A stretch of 64,000 nucleotides of DNA from Brevundimonas lenta (GTDB taxonomy: Bacteria > Pseudomonadota > Alphaproteobacteria > Caulobacterales > Caulobacteraceae). The notes beneath the pieces were generated by a model. The model saw only the letters and a list, made by a program, of their open reading frames with translations, was not told where the DNA came from and searched no databases. The stretch spans positions 806,001-870,000 of the forward strand of contig NZ_JACIDM010000002.1 in assembly GCF_014196335.1 (NCBI RefSeq), read 5' to 3'. Each line of letters begins with the position of its first letter. Positions within the stretch are counted from its first letter, which is position 1. Made by a program: the position numbers and the translations under genes. Positions 26,826-35,209 of the stretch are shown piece by piece.

Positions 26826-28076
26826 ATGCGGATTCTGCCCTCTGACCAGACCGTGCTCGACCACGTCGCGGCGCGCGAGACCGCCATCATCGGCCGTGCG
26901 ATCGAGTGGGCGAACGTCAACTCGGGCAGTCGCAACGCCGAGGGGCTGAACGCCGTGCTGGCGCTGCTGGAAGCCGGGGCCCGCAGCCTGCCGGCGACCG
27001 TCGAGCGCATCCCCACCCGCGGCTCCACCACCGTCGCCGACGACGGCTCGGTCCGCGCCGAGGCCCATGCGGACGCGCTGAAGATCACCTGCCGCCCCGA
27101 CGCCCCGCTGCAGGTCGTCCTGACCGGCCACTACGACACCGTCTTCCCCGCCGAGAGCGCCTTTCAGACCGTGACCACCCGCGCCGACGGCGCCCTGAAC
27201 GGTCCCGGCATCGCCGACATGAAGGGCGGCATCTCCGTCCTGCTGGCGGCGCTGGAGGCCTTCGAGACGCATCCCGACCACGGCCGCGTCGGCTGGACCG
27301 TGCTGCTGTCACCCGACGAGGAGATCGGCTCGCCCGCTTCCGCTCCGCTGCTGGCCGAACTCGGCGCACGCGGCCACGTCGGCATGACCTATGAGCCCGC
27401 GCTGGCTGACGGCACCCTGGCCGGCGAGCGCAAGGGCAGCGGCAACTACCATCTGATCGTCACCGGCAAGGCGGCCCACGCCGGCCGCGCCTTCCACGAG
27501 GGCGCCAACGCCGTCGCCGGCGCCGCCATCATCGCGGGCCGCCTGCACGCCCTGAACGGCCAGCGCGAGGGCGTCACGGTCAATGTCGCCAAGATTTCGG
27601 GCGGCGGGCCGCTCAACGTCGTCGCCGACAACGCCGTGGTCCGCTTCAACGTCCGCGTCCCCGATGCCCAGGCCTCGGCATGGATCTCGGAGACGGTGCG
27701 TCAGATCGCCGCCGAGCCGCCCTTCCCCGGCCTGACCCTGGACCTGCACGGCGGCATGACCCGCGCGCCCAAGCCGATGGACGCGAGCCAGACCGCCCTG
27801 TTCGAAGCCGTGCGCGACACCGGCGCCTTGTTGGGCCAGACCATCGCCTGGAAGCCCTCGGGCGGCGTCTGCGAGGGTAACAACCTGCACGCCGCCGGCC
27901 TGCCGAACATCGACACCCTCGGCGTCCTGGGCGGCGACATCCATTCCGACCAGGAGTTCGCCTGGCCCGCCAGCTTCGTCGAACGGGCCCAGCTGTCAGC
28001 GCTGATCCTGTGCAAGATCGCCTCGGGCGAGATCGACGCCCTGAAACTGAAGTCCCTGCGTCTGGAGACGATGTAA
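26826..28076 (+). CDS. M20-family metallohydrolase heading the AST operon
   Basis: 416 aa, resembling glutamate carboxypeptidase/DapE. Metal ligands are visible: TGHYDTVF (His, Asp), GPGIADMKGG (bridging Asp), SPDEEIGS (catalytic Glu pair) and the terminal GGDIHSDQEF (His). The dimerisation domain occupies about 205-315 (HAGRAFHEGANA). It precedes astA by 5 bases, so it belongs to the arginine succinyltransferase operon. Because M20 enzymes include an N-succinyl hydrolase (DapE) and no astE is present, it could release succinate from succinylglutamate; that is inference. ATG 26826 follows a weak leader. Confidence 0.85.
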   Translation: MRILPSDQTVLDHVAARETAIIGRAIEWANVNSGSRNAEGLNAVLALLEAGARSLPATVERIPTRGSTTVADDGSVRAEAHADALKITCRPDAPLQVVLTGHYDTVFPAESAFQTVTTRADGALNGPGIADMKGGISVLLAALEAFETHPDHGRVGWTVLLSPDEEIGSPASAPLLAELGARGHVGMTYEPALADGTLAGERKGSGNYHLIVTGKAAHAGRAFHEGANAVAGAAIIAGRLHALNGQREGVTVNVAKISGGGPLNVVADNAVVRFNVRVPDAQASAWISETVRQIAAEPPFPGLTLDLHGGMTRAPKPMDASQTALFEAVRDTGALLGQTIAWKPSGGVCEGNNLHAAGLPNIDTLGVLGGDIHSDQEFAWPASFVERAQLSALILCKIASGEIDALKLKSLRLETM

Positions 28077-28081
28077 CCCCC

Positions 28082-29089
28082 ATGCTCGTCGTCCGACCCG
28101 CAGCGCCTGCCGACCTCGACCACCTGCTGGAGCTGGCCATCCTGTCCGGCCCCGGCTTCACCAGCCTGCCCGAGGATCCGGACCAGCTGGCGGAACGCCT
28201 CGACCTCAGCCGCGACAGCTTCACCGGCGCCATCAAGCCGCAGGACCGCTGGTACACACTGATGCTGGAGGAGTCGGAGACCGGCGACGTCGACGGCGTC
28301 GGCTCGGTCAAGGCGGCGGTCGGCCTGCACCGCCCGTTCTTCTCGTTCCGCGTGGTCAACAACGCCCAGTCGTCGCCGTCGCTCGGCATCAAGCTGGAAC
28401 AGAAGACCCTGGTGCTGGTCAACGAATGCACCGGCTGGACCGAGGTCGGATCGCTGTTCCTCAAGGCCGACCGGCGCAAGGGCGGTGCGGGCCGCCTGCT
28501 CAGCCAGTCGCGCTACATGCTGATCGGCGCCGAACCGGAGCTGTTCGCCGACAACGTCCTGGCCGAGCTGCGTGGGGTCTTCACCCCCGACGGCGCCTGT
28601 CCGTTCTGGGATCACGTCGCGAGCAAATTCTTCCCGATGGAATTCGACGAGGCCGACCGGCTGACCGGTTCGACCGACAAGCAGTTCATCCTCGACCTTT
28701 CGCCGCGCCATCCGATCTACATCGAGCTGCTGCCCGAGCCTGCGCGCGCCGTGATCGGCAAGGTCCACCCCCAGGGCGTCCCCGCCATGGCCCTGCTGGA
28801 GAGCGAGGGCTTCCGCCCCAACGGTCTGGTCGACATCTTCGACGCCGGTCCGACCGTGGCCTGCGGTCGCGACAACATCCGCACCGTCCGTGACGCGCGT
28901 CGCCTGACCGTGGCGATCTCCGAAGAGGTCAATGCCGAGTTGCCCGCCCTGATCTCGACGGACAGCGTCAGCGGCTTCCGCGCCGTCCGACAGCGCGCCT
29001 ACATCGAGGGCGACGTCGCCACCCTGACCCGCGAAACCGCCGACGCCCTCAAGGTGCGGGCGGGCGAGACCGTGCGCGTAAAGACCTGA
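28082..29089 (+). CDS. astA: Arginine N-succinyltransferase AstA
   Basis: First step of the AST arginine-degradation pathway: succinyl-CoA plus L-arginine gives N2-succinylarginine. 335 aa, normal for the family. Seen: LVVRPAAPADLDHLLELA with a GNAT-like start, GIKLEQKTLVLVNECTG, GSLFLKADRRKGGAG, GPFWD-like CPFWDHVASKFFPMEFDEAD, and FDAGPTVACGRDNIRTVRD. Begins 5 bases after the M20 hydrolase stop; astD follows after 17 bases. Only one AstA-type gene is present, whereas some proteobacteria have a two-subunit enzyme. Confidence 0.95.
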   Translation: MLVVRPAAPADLDHLLELAILSGPGFTSLPEDPDQLAERLDLSRDSFTGAIKPQDRWYTLMLEESETGDVDGVGSVKAAVGLHRPFFSFRVVNNAQSSPSLGIKLEQKTLVLVNECTGWTEVGSLFLKADRRKGGAGRLLSQSRYMLIGAEPELFADNVLAELRGVFTPDGACPFWDHVASKFFPMEFDEADRLTGSTDKQFILDLSPRHPIYIELLPEPARAVIGKVHPQGVPAMALLESEGFRPNGLVDIFDAGPTVACGRDNIRTVRDARRLTVAISEEVNAELPALISTDSVSGFRAVRQRAYIEGDVATLTRETADALKVRAGETVRVKT

Positions 29090-29106
29090 ACCCCCATCTG
29101 GCTGCC

Positions 29107-30525
29107 ATGACCACTTTCCGCTCGACCGATCCCGCCACCGGCGAAACCGTCTGGGAAGGCGCCGCCGCCTCACCCGCCGAGGTCCAGGCCGCAACCGACC
29201 GCGCCCGCGCCGCCTTCCCCGCCTGGGCCGACCTGCCCCGTCAGGACCGCATCGAGGCGGTGAAACGCTACCAGGCCGTGCTCAAGGATCGGGCGCCGCA
29301 GATGGCCGAGGCCATCAGCCGGGAAACCGGCAAGGCCCTGTGGGAGACCCAGACCGAGCTGCAGGCCATGCAGGGCAAGGTCGACATCTCGATCCGCGCC
29401 TATGACGAGCGCACCGGCGAACGCACCGCCCAGACCGCCTTCGGCCACGCCACCCTGCGTCACCGCCCGCACGGCGTAGCGGCGGTGCTTGGCCCGTTCA
29501 ACTTCCCCGGCCACCTGCCCAACGGCCACATCGTTCCGGCCCTGCTGGCCGGCGACACCGTCGTGTTCAAACCGTCGGAAGAGACGCCCCTCACCGGCCA
29601 GCTGATGGCCGAGGCCTTCGCGGCCGCCGACCTGCCGACCGGCGTGGTCAACGTCGTCCAGGGCGGGCGAGCTGCCGGCGCGGCCCTGCTGGACAGCGGC
29701 ATCGACGCCCTGATGTTCACCGGCTCGGGCGCGGCCGGCGCCCACTTCCGGCGCAAATTCGCCGACGATCCGCACGTCATCCTGGCCCTCGAGCTGGGCG
29801 GCAACAATCCGCTGGTTGTCTGGGACGCCGCCGACGCCGAGGCCGTGGCCGGCATCGTGGTCCAGTCCGCCTTCATCACCACCGGCCAGCGCTGCTCGTG
29901 CGCGCGTCGGCTGATCGTGCCGGAAGGTGCCCAAGGCGACGCCATCATCGAGGCCGTCGCCGCCCTCTCCGACCGCCTGACCTATGCGCCGTGGAACTCG
30001 ACGCCCGAGCCCTACGCGGGCCCGCTGATCTCCGAGAAGGCCGCCGCCGCCGCCCTCGCCGCCCTGCAGGAGCGCGTCGACCTCGGCGCCCGCGTCATCC
30101 GCGCCTCCGGCCCCGTCGGCAACCTGCCCGGCGCCTTCGTGAAGCCGGCCATCATCGACGTCACCGGCGTCGCCGTGCCGGACGAGGAGATGTTCGCCCC
30201 CTTCCTGTCGGTGACCCGCGTCAGCTCGTTCGAGGCCGCCATCGCCGAGGCCAACGCGACCCGCTACGGCCTCAGCGCCGGCCTGGTCAGCGACGACCCG
30301 TTCACCTGGCAGACCTTCGTCCGCCGCATCCGCGCGGGCGTGGTCAACTTCAACCGCCCGACCACCGGCGCCGCCGGCGACATGCCCTTCGGCGGCCTCG
30401 GCGCCAGCGGCAACCACCGTCCCAGCGCCTACTACGCCGCCGACTACTGCGCCTATCCGGTCGCCAGTTTCGAAGCCGAGGCGGTGAAGAACATTGAAAG
30501 TGAGATCAAGGGCTTGCGGGCGTGA
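29107..30525 (+). CDS. astD: N-succinylglutamate 5-semialdehyde dehydrogenase AstD
   Basis: 472-aa aldehyde dehydrogenase that oxidises succinylglutamate semialdehyde to succinylglutamate with NAD+. Seen: GVAAVLGPFNFPGHLPNGH, VVFKPSEETP, FTGSGAAG, the catalytic glutamate in LELGGNNPL, catalytic cysteine in TTGQRCSCARRL, and FGGLGASGNH. The motifs and the AST context make AstD rather than a general aldehyde dehydrogenase the best call. The TGA overlaps the GTG of the next ORF (GTGA at 30522-30525). Confidence 0.95.
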   Translation: MTTFRSTDPATGETVWEGAAASPAEVQAATDRARAAFPAWADLPRQDRIEAVKRYQAVLKDRAPQMAEAISRETGKALWETQTELQAMQGKVDISIRAYDERTGERTAQTAFGHATLRHRPHGVAAVLGPFNFPGHLPNGHIVPALLAGDTVVFKPSEETPLTGQLMAEAFAAADLPTGVVNVVQGGRAAGAALLDSGIDALMFTGSGAAGAHFRRKFADDPHVILALELGGNNPLVVWDAADAEAVAGIVVQSAFITTGQRCSCARRLIVPEGAQGDAIIEAVAALSDRLTYAPWNSTPEPYAGPLISEKAAAAALAALQERVDLGARVIRASGPVGNLPGAFVKPAIIDVTGVAVPDEEMFAPFLSVTRVSSFEAAIAEANATRYGLSAGLVSDDPFTWQTFVRRIRAGVVNFNRPTTGAAGDMPFGGLGASGNHRPSAYYAADYCAYPVASFEAEAVKNIESEIKGLRA

Positions 30526-30848
30526 TCTCAGGCTGGCGCACCAACCGTCAAATCGGCCCGGAACCCCTTCTGGTCAAAATTCGTCCAGCGATAATTTACG
30601 CATCGTGCTGTGTAGGGGCGACCGGTCTGCTCATAGCCTTCTACTGGTTGGTACGGAGTGATCGCGCCAACATCTACGTCGGCTGCGGATTCTTCGGCTG
30701 CGTGATGGTATTGGGAATGGTTCAATTACTTCAGACCCGGCGTTTCCTGAACGCAGGAGCTCTGTTGGTCTTGGCGGTGATCCTGATCGCGGCCGCGCTT
30801 TGGACGCACGAAATGATGTCGCCGACCGTTCGGATCGTTCCAGTTTGA
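30522..30848 (+). CDS. AT-richer membrane protein inserted between astD and astB
   Basis: 108 aa with three likely membrane helices (about 22-41, 50-66, 78-94), cysteines in ASCCVG and GCGFFGC, and a hydrophilic N-terminus. Its GC content is about 55% by hand count over 240 bases, against 67-75% in two sampled astD lines; codons such as ATA, TTA and TTC are frequent. It overlaps astD (GTGA) and astB (TTGA at 30845-30848), so it is coupled on both sides. This suggests a recent foreign or degrading ORF kept in frame with the operon. No known family. Confidence 0.55.
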   Translation: MISGWRTNRQIGPEPLLVKIRPAIIYASCCVGATGLLIAFYWLVRSDRANIYVGCGFFGCVMVLGMVQLLQTRRFLNAGALLVLAVILIAAALWTHEMMSPTVRIVPV

Positions 30849-32173
30849 CAACCCTCGAAGCCAACGCCGACGGCCTGATCGGACCGACGCATTCCTATGC
30901 GGGCCTGTCCCCGGGCAATCTCGCATCGAGCCTCAACAAGGGCGAGGCGTCGAACCCGCGCGCGGCGGTGCTGCAGGGTCTCGACAAGATGAAGCGGCTC
31001 GCCGATCTCGGCCTGCCCCAGTACGTGTTGCCGCCGCACGAGCGGCCCAACGTCCCCTTCCTGCGTTCGCTGGGCTTCACCGGCACGGACGCCCAGGTGC
31101 TGGAGCGCGCCTGGAAGGACGCGCCGACCTTCGCCGCCGCCGCCTGTTCCGCCTCCCCCATGTGGGCCGCCAACGCCGCCACCGTCACCCCCAGCGCCGA
31201 CAGCGCCGACGGCCGGGTCCACTTCACCCCCGCCAACCTGGTCACCAACCTGCACCGCTCGCTGGAGCACCAGCAGACGAAGCGGGCGCTGGACGCCCTC
31301 TTCCCCGATCCCGAGCGCTTCGCCGTCCACGACGCTCTGCCGTCGGTGGCTCACCTCGCCGACGAGGGCGCCGCCAACCACGTCCGCCTGTGCGCCGACC
31401 ACGGCGCGCCGGGCGTCAACCTTCTGGTCTGGGGTCGCGAGGCCTATGAGCCGTGGACGGGCGCGTATCCCGCCCGCCAGACGCGCGAGGCCTCGGAAGC
31501 CGTCGCCCGCCGCCACGGCGCGCGCGGCGCGGTGCTGGCCCGGCAGTCGAAGGCGGCCATCGAGGGCGGGACCTTCCACAACGACGTCGTCTGCGTCGGC
31601 GCGCTGGAGACCCTTTTCTTCCACGAGCTGGCCTTCGAGGACACGGCCGGGACCAAGGCCGCCATCCGCGCCGCCGCCGAGGGCTTCGAGCCGATCTTCG
31701 TCGAGGTCTCCGCCGCCGATCTGCCGTTGGCCGACGCCATCTCCAGCTACCTCTTCAACTCCATGCTGGTGCGGATCCCGGGTGAGGACCGCCTGACCCT
31801 GATCTGCCCCACCGAGACCCGCGACAACGCCCGCAGCCATGCCGTCGCCGAGGCGCTGGCGGCCTCCAACGGCCCCATCGGCCGGGTCGAGTATGTCGAT
31901 GTGCGCCAATCGATGCGCAATGGGGGCGGCCCCGCCTGCCTGCGGCTGCGCGTTGTCCTGAGCGCGGCGGAACAGGCTGCCGCCAACCCGGCCATGCGCA
32001 TCAACGAGGAACTGCACGGCGCCCTCAGCGTCTGGGGTGCGACGTGGTATCGCGACCGCCTCAGCCCCGCCGACCTCGCCGACCCCGCCCTGCTGGACGA
32101 GAGCCGCGGCGCGCTGGACGAGCTGACGTCGATCCTCGGCCTTGGCTCCGGCTTCTATCCCTTCCAGCGCTAG
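30845..32173 (+). CDS. astB: N-succinylarginine dihydrolase AstB
   Basis: Second AST step: succinylarginine to succinylornithine, 2 NH3 and CO2. 442 aa, family-typical. Seen: DGLIGPTHSYAGLSPGN at the N-terminus, LPPHERPNVPFLRSLGF, TFHNDVVCVG (catalytic His), and NGGGPACLRLRVVL with the catalytic Cys near residue 366. The start is a TTG at 30845 that overlaps the preceding stop; it places TTLEANADGLIGPTH at the N-terminus as expected. Last gene of the AST set here. AstC and AstE are not nearby. Confidence 0.95.
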   Translation: MTTLEANADGLIGPTHSYAGLSPGNLASSLNKGEASNPRAAVLQGLDKMKRLADLGLPQYVLPPHERPNVPFLRSLGFTGTDAQVLERAWKDAPTFAAAACSASPMWAANAATVTPSADSADGRVHFTPANLVTNLHRSLEHQQTKRALDALFPDPERFAVHDALPSVAHLADEGAANHVRLCADHGAPGVNLLVWGREAYEPWTGAYPARQTREASEAVARRHGARGAVLARQSKAAIEGGTFHNDVVCVGALETLFFHELAFEDTAGTKAAIRAAAEGFEPIFVEVSAADLPLADAISSYLFNSMLVRIPGEDRLTLICPTETRDNARSHAVAEALAASNGPIGRVEYVDVRQSMRNGGGPACLRLRVVLSAAEQAAANPAMRINEELHGALSVWGATWYRDRLSPADLADPALLDESRGALDELTSILGLGSGFYPFQR

Positions 32174-32196
32174 TCGCCGCGTCTCGCCCCCCTCAC

Positions 32197-32303
32197 CCGT
32201 CACCCTCGGGCTTGTCCCGAGGGCCCATACGCGCGGTCCAGGCGGCAGGCCCTCCGCCGCTATTGAGTTCCTGGATCCTCGGCACAAGGCCGAGGATGAC
32301 GGG
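32197..32303. repeat. Palindromic intergenic element downstream of astB
   Basis: Two imperfect inverted arms, CCGTCACCCTCGGGCTTGTC (from 32197) and the reverse complement of it around 32268-32303, each holding its own small hairpin (CCCTCGGG/CCCGAGGG; CCTCGG/CCGAGG). Resembles a widespread alphaproteobacterial extragenic repeat with the CTCGG-x-CTTGT core. Confidence 0.75.
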
Positions 32304-32330
32304 AGAGAAAGGGCAGCCTATTCGGTCACT

Positions 32331-32864
32331 ATGTCCTCGCCCTTCACCCATCGCATCGCCACCGAGGCCGACATCCCGGCCCTGGTCGCGCTGATGGATC
32401 GCTCGATCAGCGGCCCGCTGGCCGCCTTCCTGACGCCCGAGCAGATCGTCGCCAGCCGCAAGCTGATGGGCCTCGACAGCCAGATCATCGCCGACCGCAC
32501 CTATTTCATCGTCGAGCAGGACGGCGTCATGGCCGGGTGCGGCGGCTGGAGCGGGCGCATCACCACCTATGGCGGCGACCACACGCCCGGCCGCATCCCG
32601 GCTCCGCTGACGCCCGGCGTCGACGCCGCCCGGGTGCGGGCCATGTATACGGCGCCCGAGTTCGTCCGGCAGGGCGTCGGCCGCCTGATCCTGGACCTCT
32701 GCGAGGACGCCGCCCGCGCCGCCGGCTACGACCGCGTCGAACTGGTCGCCACCATGGGCGGAGAGCCGCTGTACCTCGCCGCCGGCTATCGCGAGATCGA
32801 ACGCTTCGAGGACGACCGCGGCGGCGCGCCCGTGCCTCTGGTGCGGATGGGCAAACCGCTCTAG
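32331..32864 (+). CDS. GNAT-family N-acetyltransferase
   Basis: 177 aa. GNAT fold: HRIATEADIPALVALMDRSI (beta1-alpha1), YFIVEQDGVMAGCGGW (beta2-3), VRAMYTAPEFVRQGVGRLIL with the acetyl-CoA loop RQGVGR (beta4, motif A), and AAGYDRVELVATMGGEPLYLAAGYREI (motif B). Substrate unknown. Close relatives in alphaproteobacteria are annotated only as GNAT. The start ATG 32331 is the first methionine after a gap carrying a palindromic repeat, so it is probably not in the AST transcript unless transcription reads through the repeat. Confidence 0.85.
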   Translation: MSSPFTHRIATEADIPALVALMDRSISGPLAAFLTPEQIVASRKLMGLDSQIIADRTYFIVEQDGVMAGCGGWSGRITTYGGDHTPGRIPAPLTPGVDAARVRAMYTAPEFVRQGVGRLILDLCEDAARAAGYDRVELVATMGGEPLYLAAGYREIERFEDDRGGAPVPLVRMGKPL

Positions 32865-32898
32865 CCCTTTGTCCCGGAACAGGGTTCGGGGGGACGGC

Positions 32899-34194
32899 AT
32901 GCGGGCGGACAACGACATGACTCCGGCCCGGCGGCTGCGGAACATCATCGGCGGCTCGGCGGGCAATCTGGTCGAGTGGTTCGACTGGTACGCCTATGCC
33001 GCCTTCACCCTCTATTTCGCGCCCGTCTTCTTCCCCAAGGGCGACACCACGGCCCAGCTGCTGAGCTCGGCCGCCATCTTCGCCGTCGGCTTCCTGATGC
33101 GCCCGGTCGGGGCGTGGATCATGGGCGTCTACGCCGACCGCCGGGGCCGCAAGGCCGGCCTGACCCTGTCGGTCACCCTGATGTGCACCGGCAGCCTGAT
33201 CATCGCCCTGACGCCGGGCTATGCCGCGATCGGCGTCGCCGCGCCCGCCCTGCTGTTGTTCGCCCGCATGCTGCAGGGCCTAAGCGTCGGCGGCGAATAC
33301 GGGTCTTCGGCCACGTATCTGTCCGAGATGGCGACCGAGAAGCACCGCGGCTTCTGGTCCAGCTTCCAGTACGTCACCCTGATCTCCGGCCAGCTGCTGG
33401 CGCTCATGCTCCTCATCCTGCTGCAGAACACGATGAGCGAGGACGCCCTCGCCTCCTGGGGCTGGCGCATTCCCTTCTTTGTCGGCGCGGCCTTGGCGGT
33501 GATCGTTTTCTGGCTGCGCCGCCGCCTCGACGAGACCCGCGCCTTCGTCGTCACAGACGCGAGCGAGGCGCCGAAATCCAGCGCCCTGCTGCTGATCCTG
33601 AAACACCCGAAGGAGGCCCTGCTGGTCATGGGCCTGACCGCCGGGGGCACGCTCGCCTTCTACGCCTACACGACCTACCTGCAGAAATTCCTCGTCAATA
33701 CGACGGGCTTCTCCAAGGACGTCGCCACCCAGATCAGCGCCGCCGCCCTGTTCGTTTTCATGTGCCTGCAGCCGGCCGTCGGCGCGCTTTCGGACCGCAT
33801 CGGCCGCAAGCCGGTGATGGTCGCGTTCGGCGTGCTGGGCGTGCTGTTCACCGTGCCGATCATGTCGACCCTGGCCCAGGTCGACAGCCCGTTCATGGCC
33901 TTCCTGCTGGCCATGGCGGCCCTGATCATCGTCAGCGGCTACACTTCCATCAACGCCGTGGTGAAGGCCGAACTGTTCCCGGCCCACATCCGCGCCCTGG
34001 GGGTCGCCCTGCCCTACGCCATCGCCAACGCCCTGTTCGGCGGCACGGCCGAATACGCGGCGCTGTGGTTCAAGAGCGAAGGCATCGAGAGCGCCTTCTT
34101 CTGGTACGTGACCGGCATGATCGGCGTGTCGCTGCTGGTCTATCTGTTCATGCGCGACACCAAGCACCGCAGCCTGATCGACCACGCGGACTAG
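32899..34194 (+). CDS. MHS-family transporter (alpha-ketoglutarate/metabolite:proton symporter type)
   Basis: 431 aa, about 12 transmembrane segments, major facilitator superfamily. Seen: NLVEWFDWYAYA in helix 1 (the MHS signature), DRRGRKAGL loop 2-3, QGLSVGGEYGSSATYLSE in helix 4-5, and DRIGRKPVM in loop 8-9. KgtP-like transporters of this subgroup carry dicarboxylates or betaines. A link to AST (succinate, 2-oxoglutarate) is suggested by position only. ATG 32899 has GGGGGGAC just upstream and starts inside the longer frame from 32869. Its TAG touches a palindromic repeat. Confidence 0.88.
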   Translation: MRADNDMTPARRLRNIIGGSAGNLVEWFDWYAYAAFTLYFAPVFFPKGDTTAQLLSSAAIFAVGFLMRPVGAWIMGVYADRRGRKAGLTLSVTLMCTGSLIIALTPGYAAIGVAAPALLLFARMLQGLSVGGEYGSSATYLSEMATEKHRGFWSSFQYVTLISGQLLALMLLILLQNTMSEDALASWGWRIPFFVGAALAVIVFWLRRRLDETRAFVVTDASEAPKSSALLLILKHPKEALLVMGLTAGGTLAFYAYTTYLQKFLVNTTGFSKDVATQISAAALFVFMCLQPAVGALSDRIGRKPVMVAFGVLGVLFTVPIMSTLAQVDSPFMAFLLAMAALIIVSGYTSINAVVKAELFPAHIRALGVALPYAIANALFGGTAEYAALWFKSEGIESAFFWYVTGMIGVSLLVYLFMRDTKHRSLIDHAD

Positions 34195-34239
34195 GCCGCG
34201 TCGGGTCGGGAGGTCCCGAAGGGCCGACGACCGCGGCCC
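34194..34239. repeat. Intergenic palindromic repeat, copy 2
   Basis: Near-identical to 8462-8508 (first 25 bases identical), folding into GGCCGCG/CGCGGCC with an inner TCGG/CCGA stem. It overlaps the last base of the transporter's TAG and lies at a convergent junction with the LytTR gene. Confidence 0.75.
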
Positions 34240-34249
34240 ACCAGAGTGA

Positions 34250-35209
34250 TCAGCCCTTGAGCCGCTCCAGCGCCCCGGGATAGCGACGCGACACCGGCGC
34301 CTCGACTGCGCCCAGCTCGACCGTCCAGTCGCCGGAGCCGTCGGGGCGCAGTCCCCTCACCTGATCAACATTGACCAGCCACGAGCGGTGGGCGCGGACG
34401 AAGCCGAAACGCTCCAGCTCGACCTCGATCGCCACCAGAGTCGCGCGCATCAGCGGCCGGCGTCCGTCGCTCAGCCAGAACTCGACGTAGTTTCCCGCCG
34501 AGGACACGGCCAGGATGCCGGACAGGGGCACGCGGATGATCCGGGCCCCGTCGCGGATATCGAAGCTGACCGGCCGCACCGGCTCGTCCCGCCGGCGCCG
34601 CACCCAGGTGATCAGCCAGAAGGTCCCGACGTAGACGCAGTAGCTGATGATGTCCTTGCGCAGCTCGTAGATGAAGCGGTTTCCGAACTCGTACGGCCCG
34701 GCGTCCATGAGCTGGTAAATCAGCGACCGAAGCAGCACGAAGCCGGCGACGTGCACGGCCGAAAAGATCAACAGCGCCGTCAGATGCACGGCCGCGAACC
34801 GGAGCTTGGGTCGCCAGCCCTCGCCCGCCGCCTCGTCTGGCGGGGCCGCCGCGGTCGCCAGCCAAGGCACGATCATCGCCACCAGAATGGCGATGGCGCT
34901 GCTGCCCTCCCACGCCCACGGCTCCCACCAGTCGACGTGCGGCATGTCCGCCAGATTGGACAGCGAGTTGACGACGGCGATGACCGCCGTCGCCGGCACG
35001 ATCCACAACAGGGCGATCCGCAGGTCGCAGACCCTGGCGCGTCCGAACGTCGCCCACCAGCCGCCCGTCCCGCCCGGCTCGCCGTTCGTCACAGCCGCCG
35101 CTGCGTCGTCCCCACCAGGGCGCCGTACGGCCCGAGGCGATTGCTCCGCCGGGACGCCAGAGGTCCCATCGGTCGCATCACCGCCGTTTCCGGAGCCTTT
35201 CCGTGTCAA
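34250..35209 (-). CDS. Membrane-bound LytTR-domain transcriptional regulator
   Basis: 319 aa. About four membrane helices between residues 62 and 205 (LRIALLWIVPATAVIAVV, AILVAMIVPWLA, LTALLIFSAVHVAGFVLL, ISYCVYVGTFWLITW) are followed by a LytTR DNA-binding domain at 215-318 (RIIRVPLSGILAVSSAGNYVEFW, FGFVRAHRSWLVNVDQVRG, VSRRYPGALERLKG). Residues 1-55 are low-complexity. The TTG start at 35209 is backed by GGGGGAGG; GTG 35092 is an alternative. If the long form is right, its start overlaps the divergent acyltransferase start. Likely regulates the neighbouring gene. Confidence 0.82.
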   Translation of the reverse strand: MTRKGSGNGGDATDGTSGVPAEQSPRAVRRPGGDDAAAAVTNGEPGGTGGWWATFGRARVCDLRIALLWIVPATAVIAVVNSLSNLADMPHVDWWEPWAWEGSSAIAILVAMIVPWLATAAAPPDEAAGEGWRPKLRFAAVHLTALLIFSAVHVAGFVLLRSLIYQLMDAGPYEFGNRFIYELRKDIISYCVYVGTFWLITWVRRRRDEPVRPVSFDIRDGARIIRVPLSGILAVSSAGNYVEFWLSDGRRPLMRATLVAIEVELERFGFVRAHRSWLVNVDQVRGLRPDGSGDWTVELGAVEAPVSRRYPGALERLKG

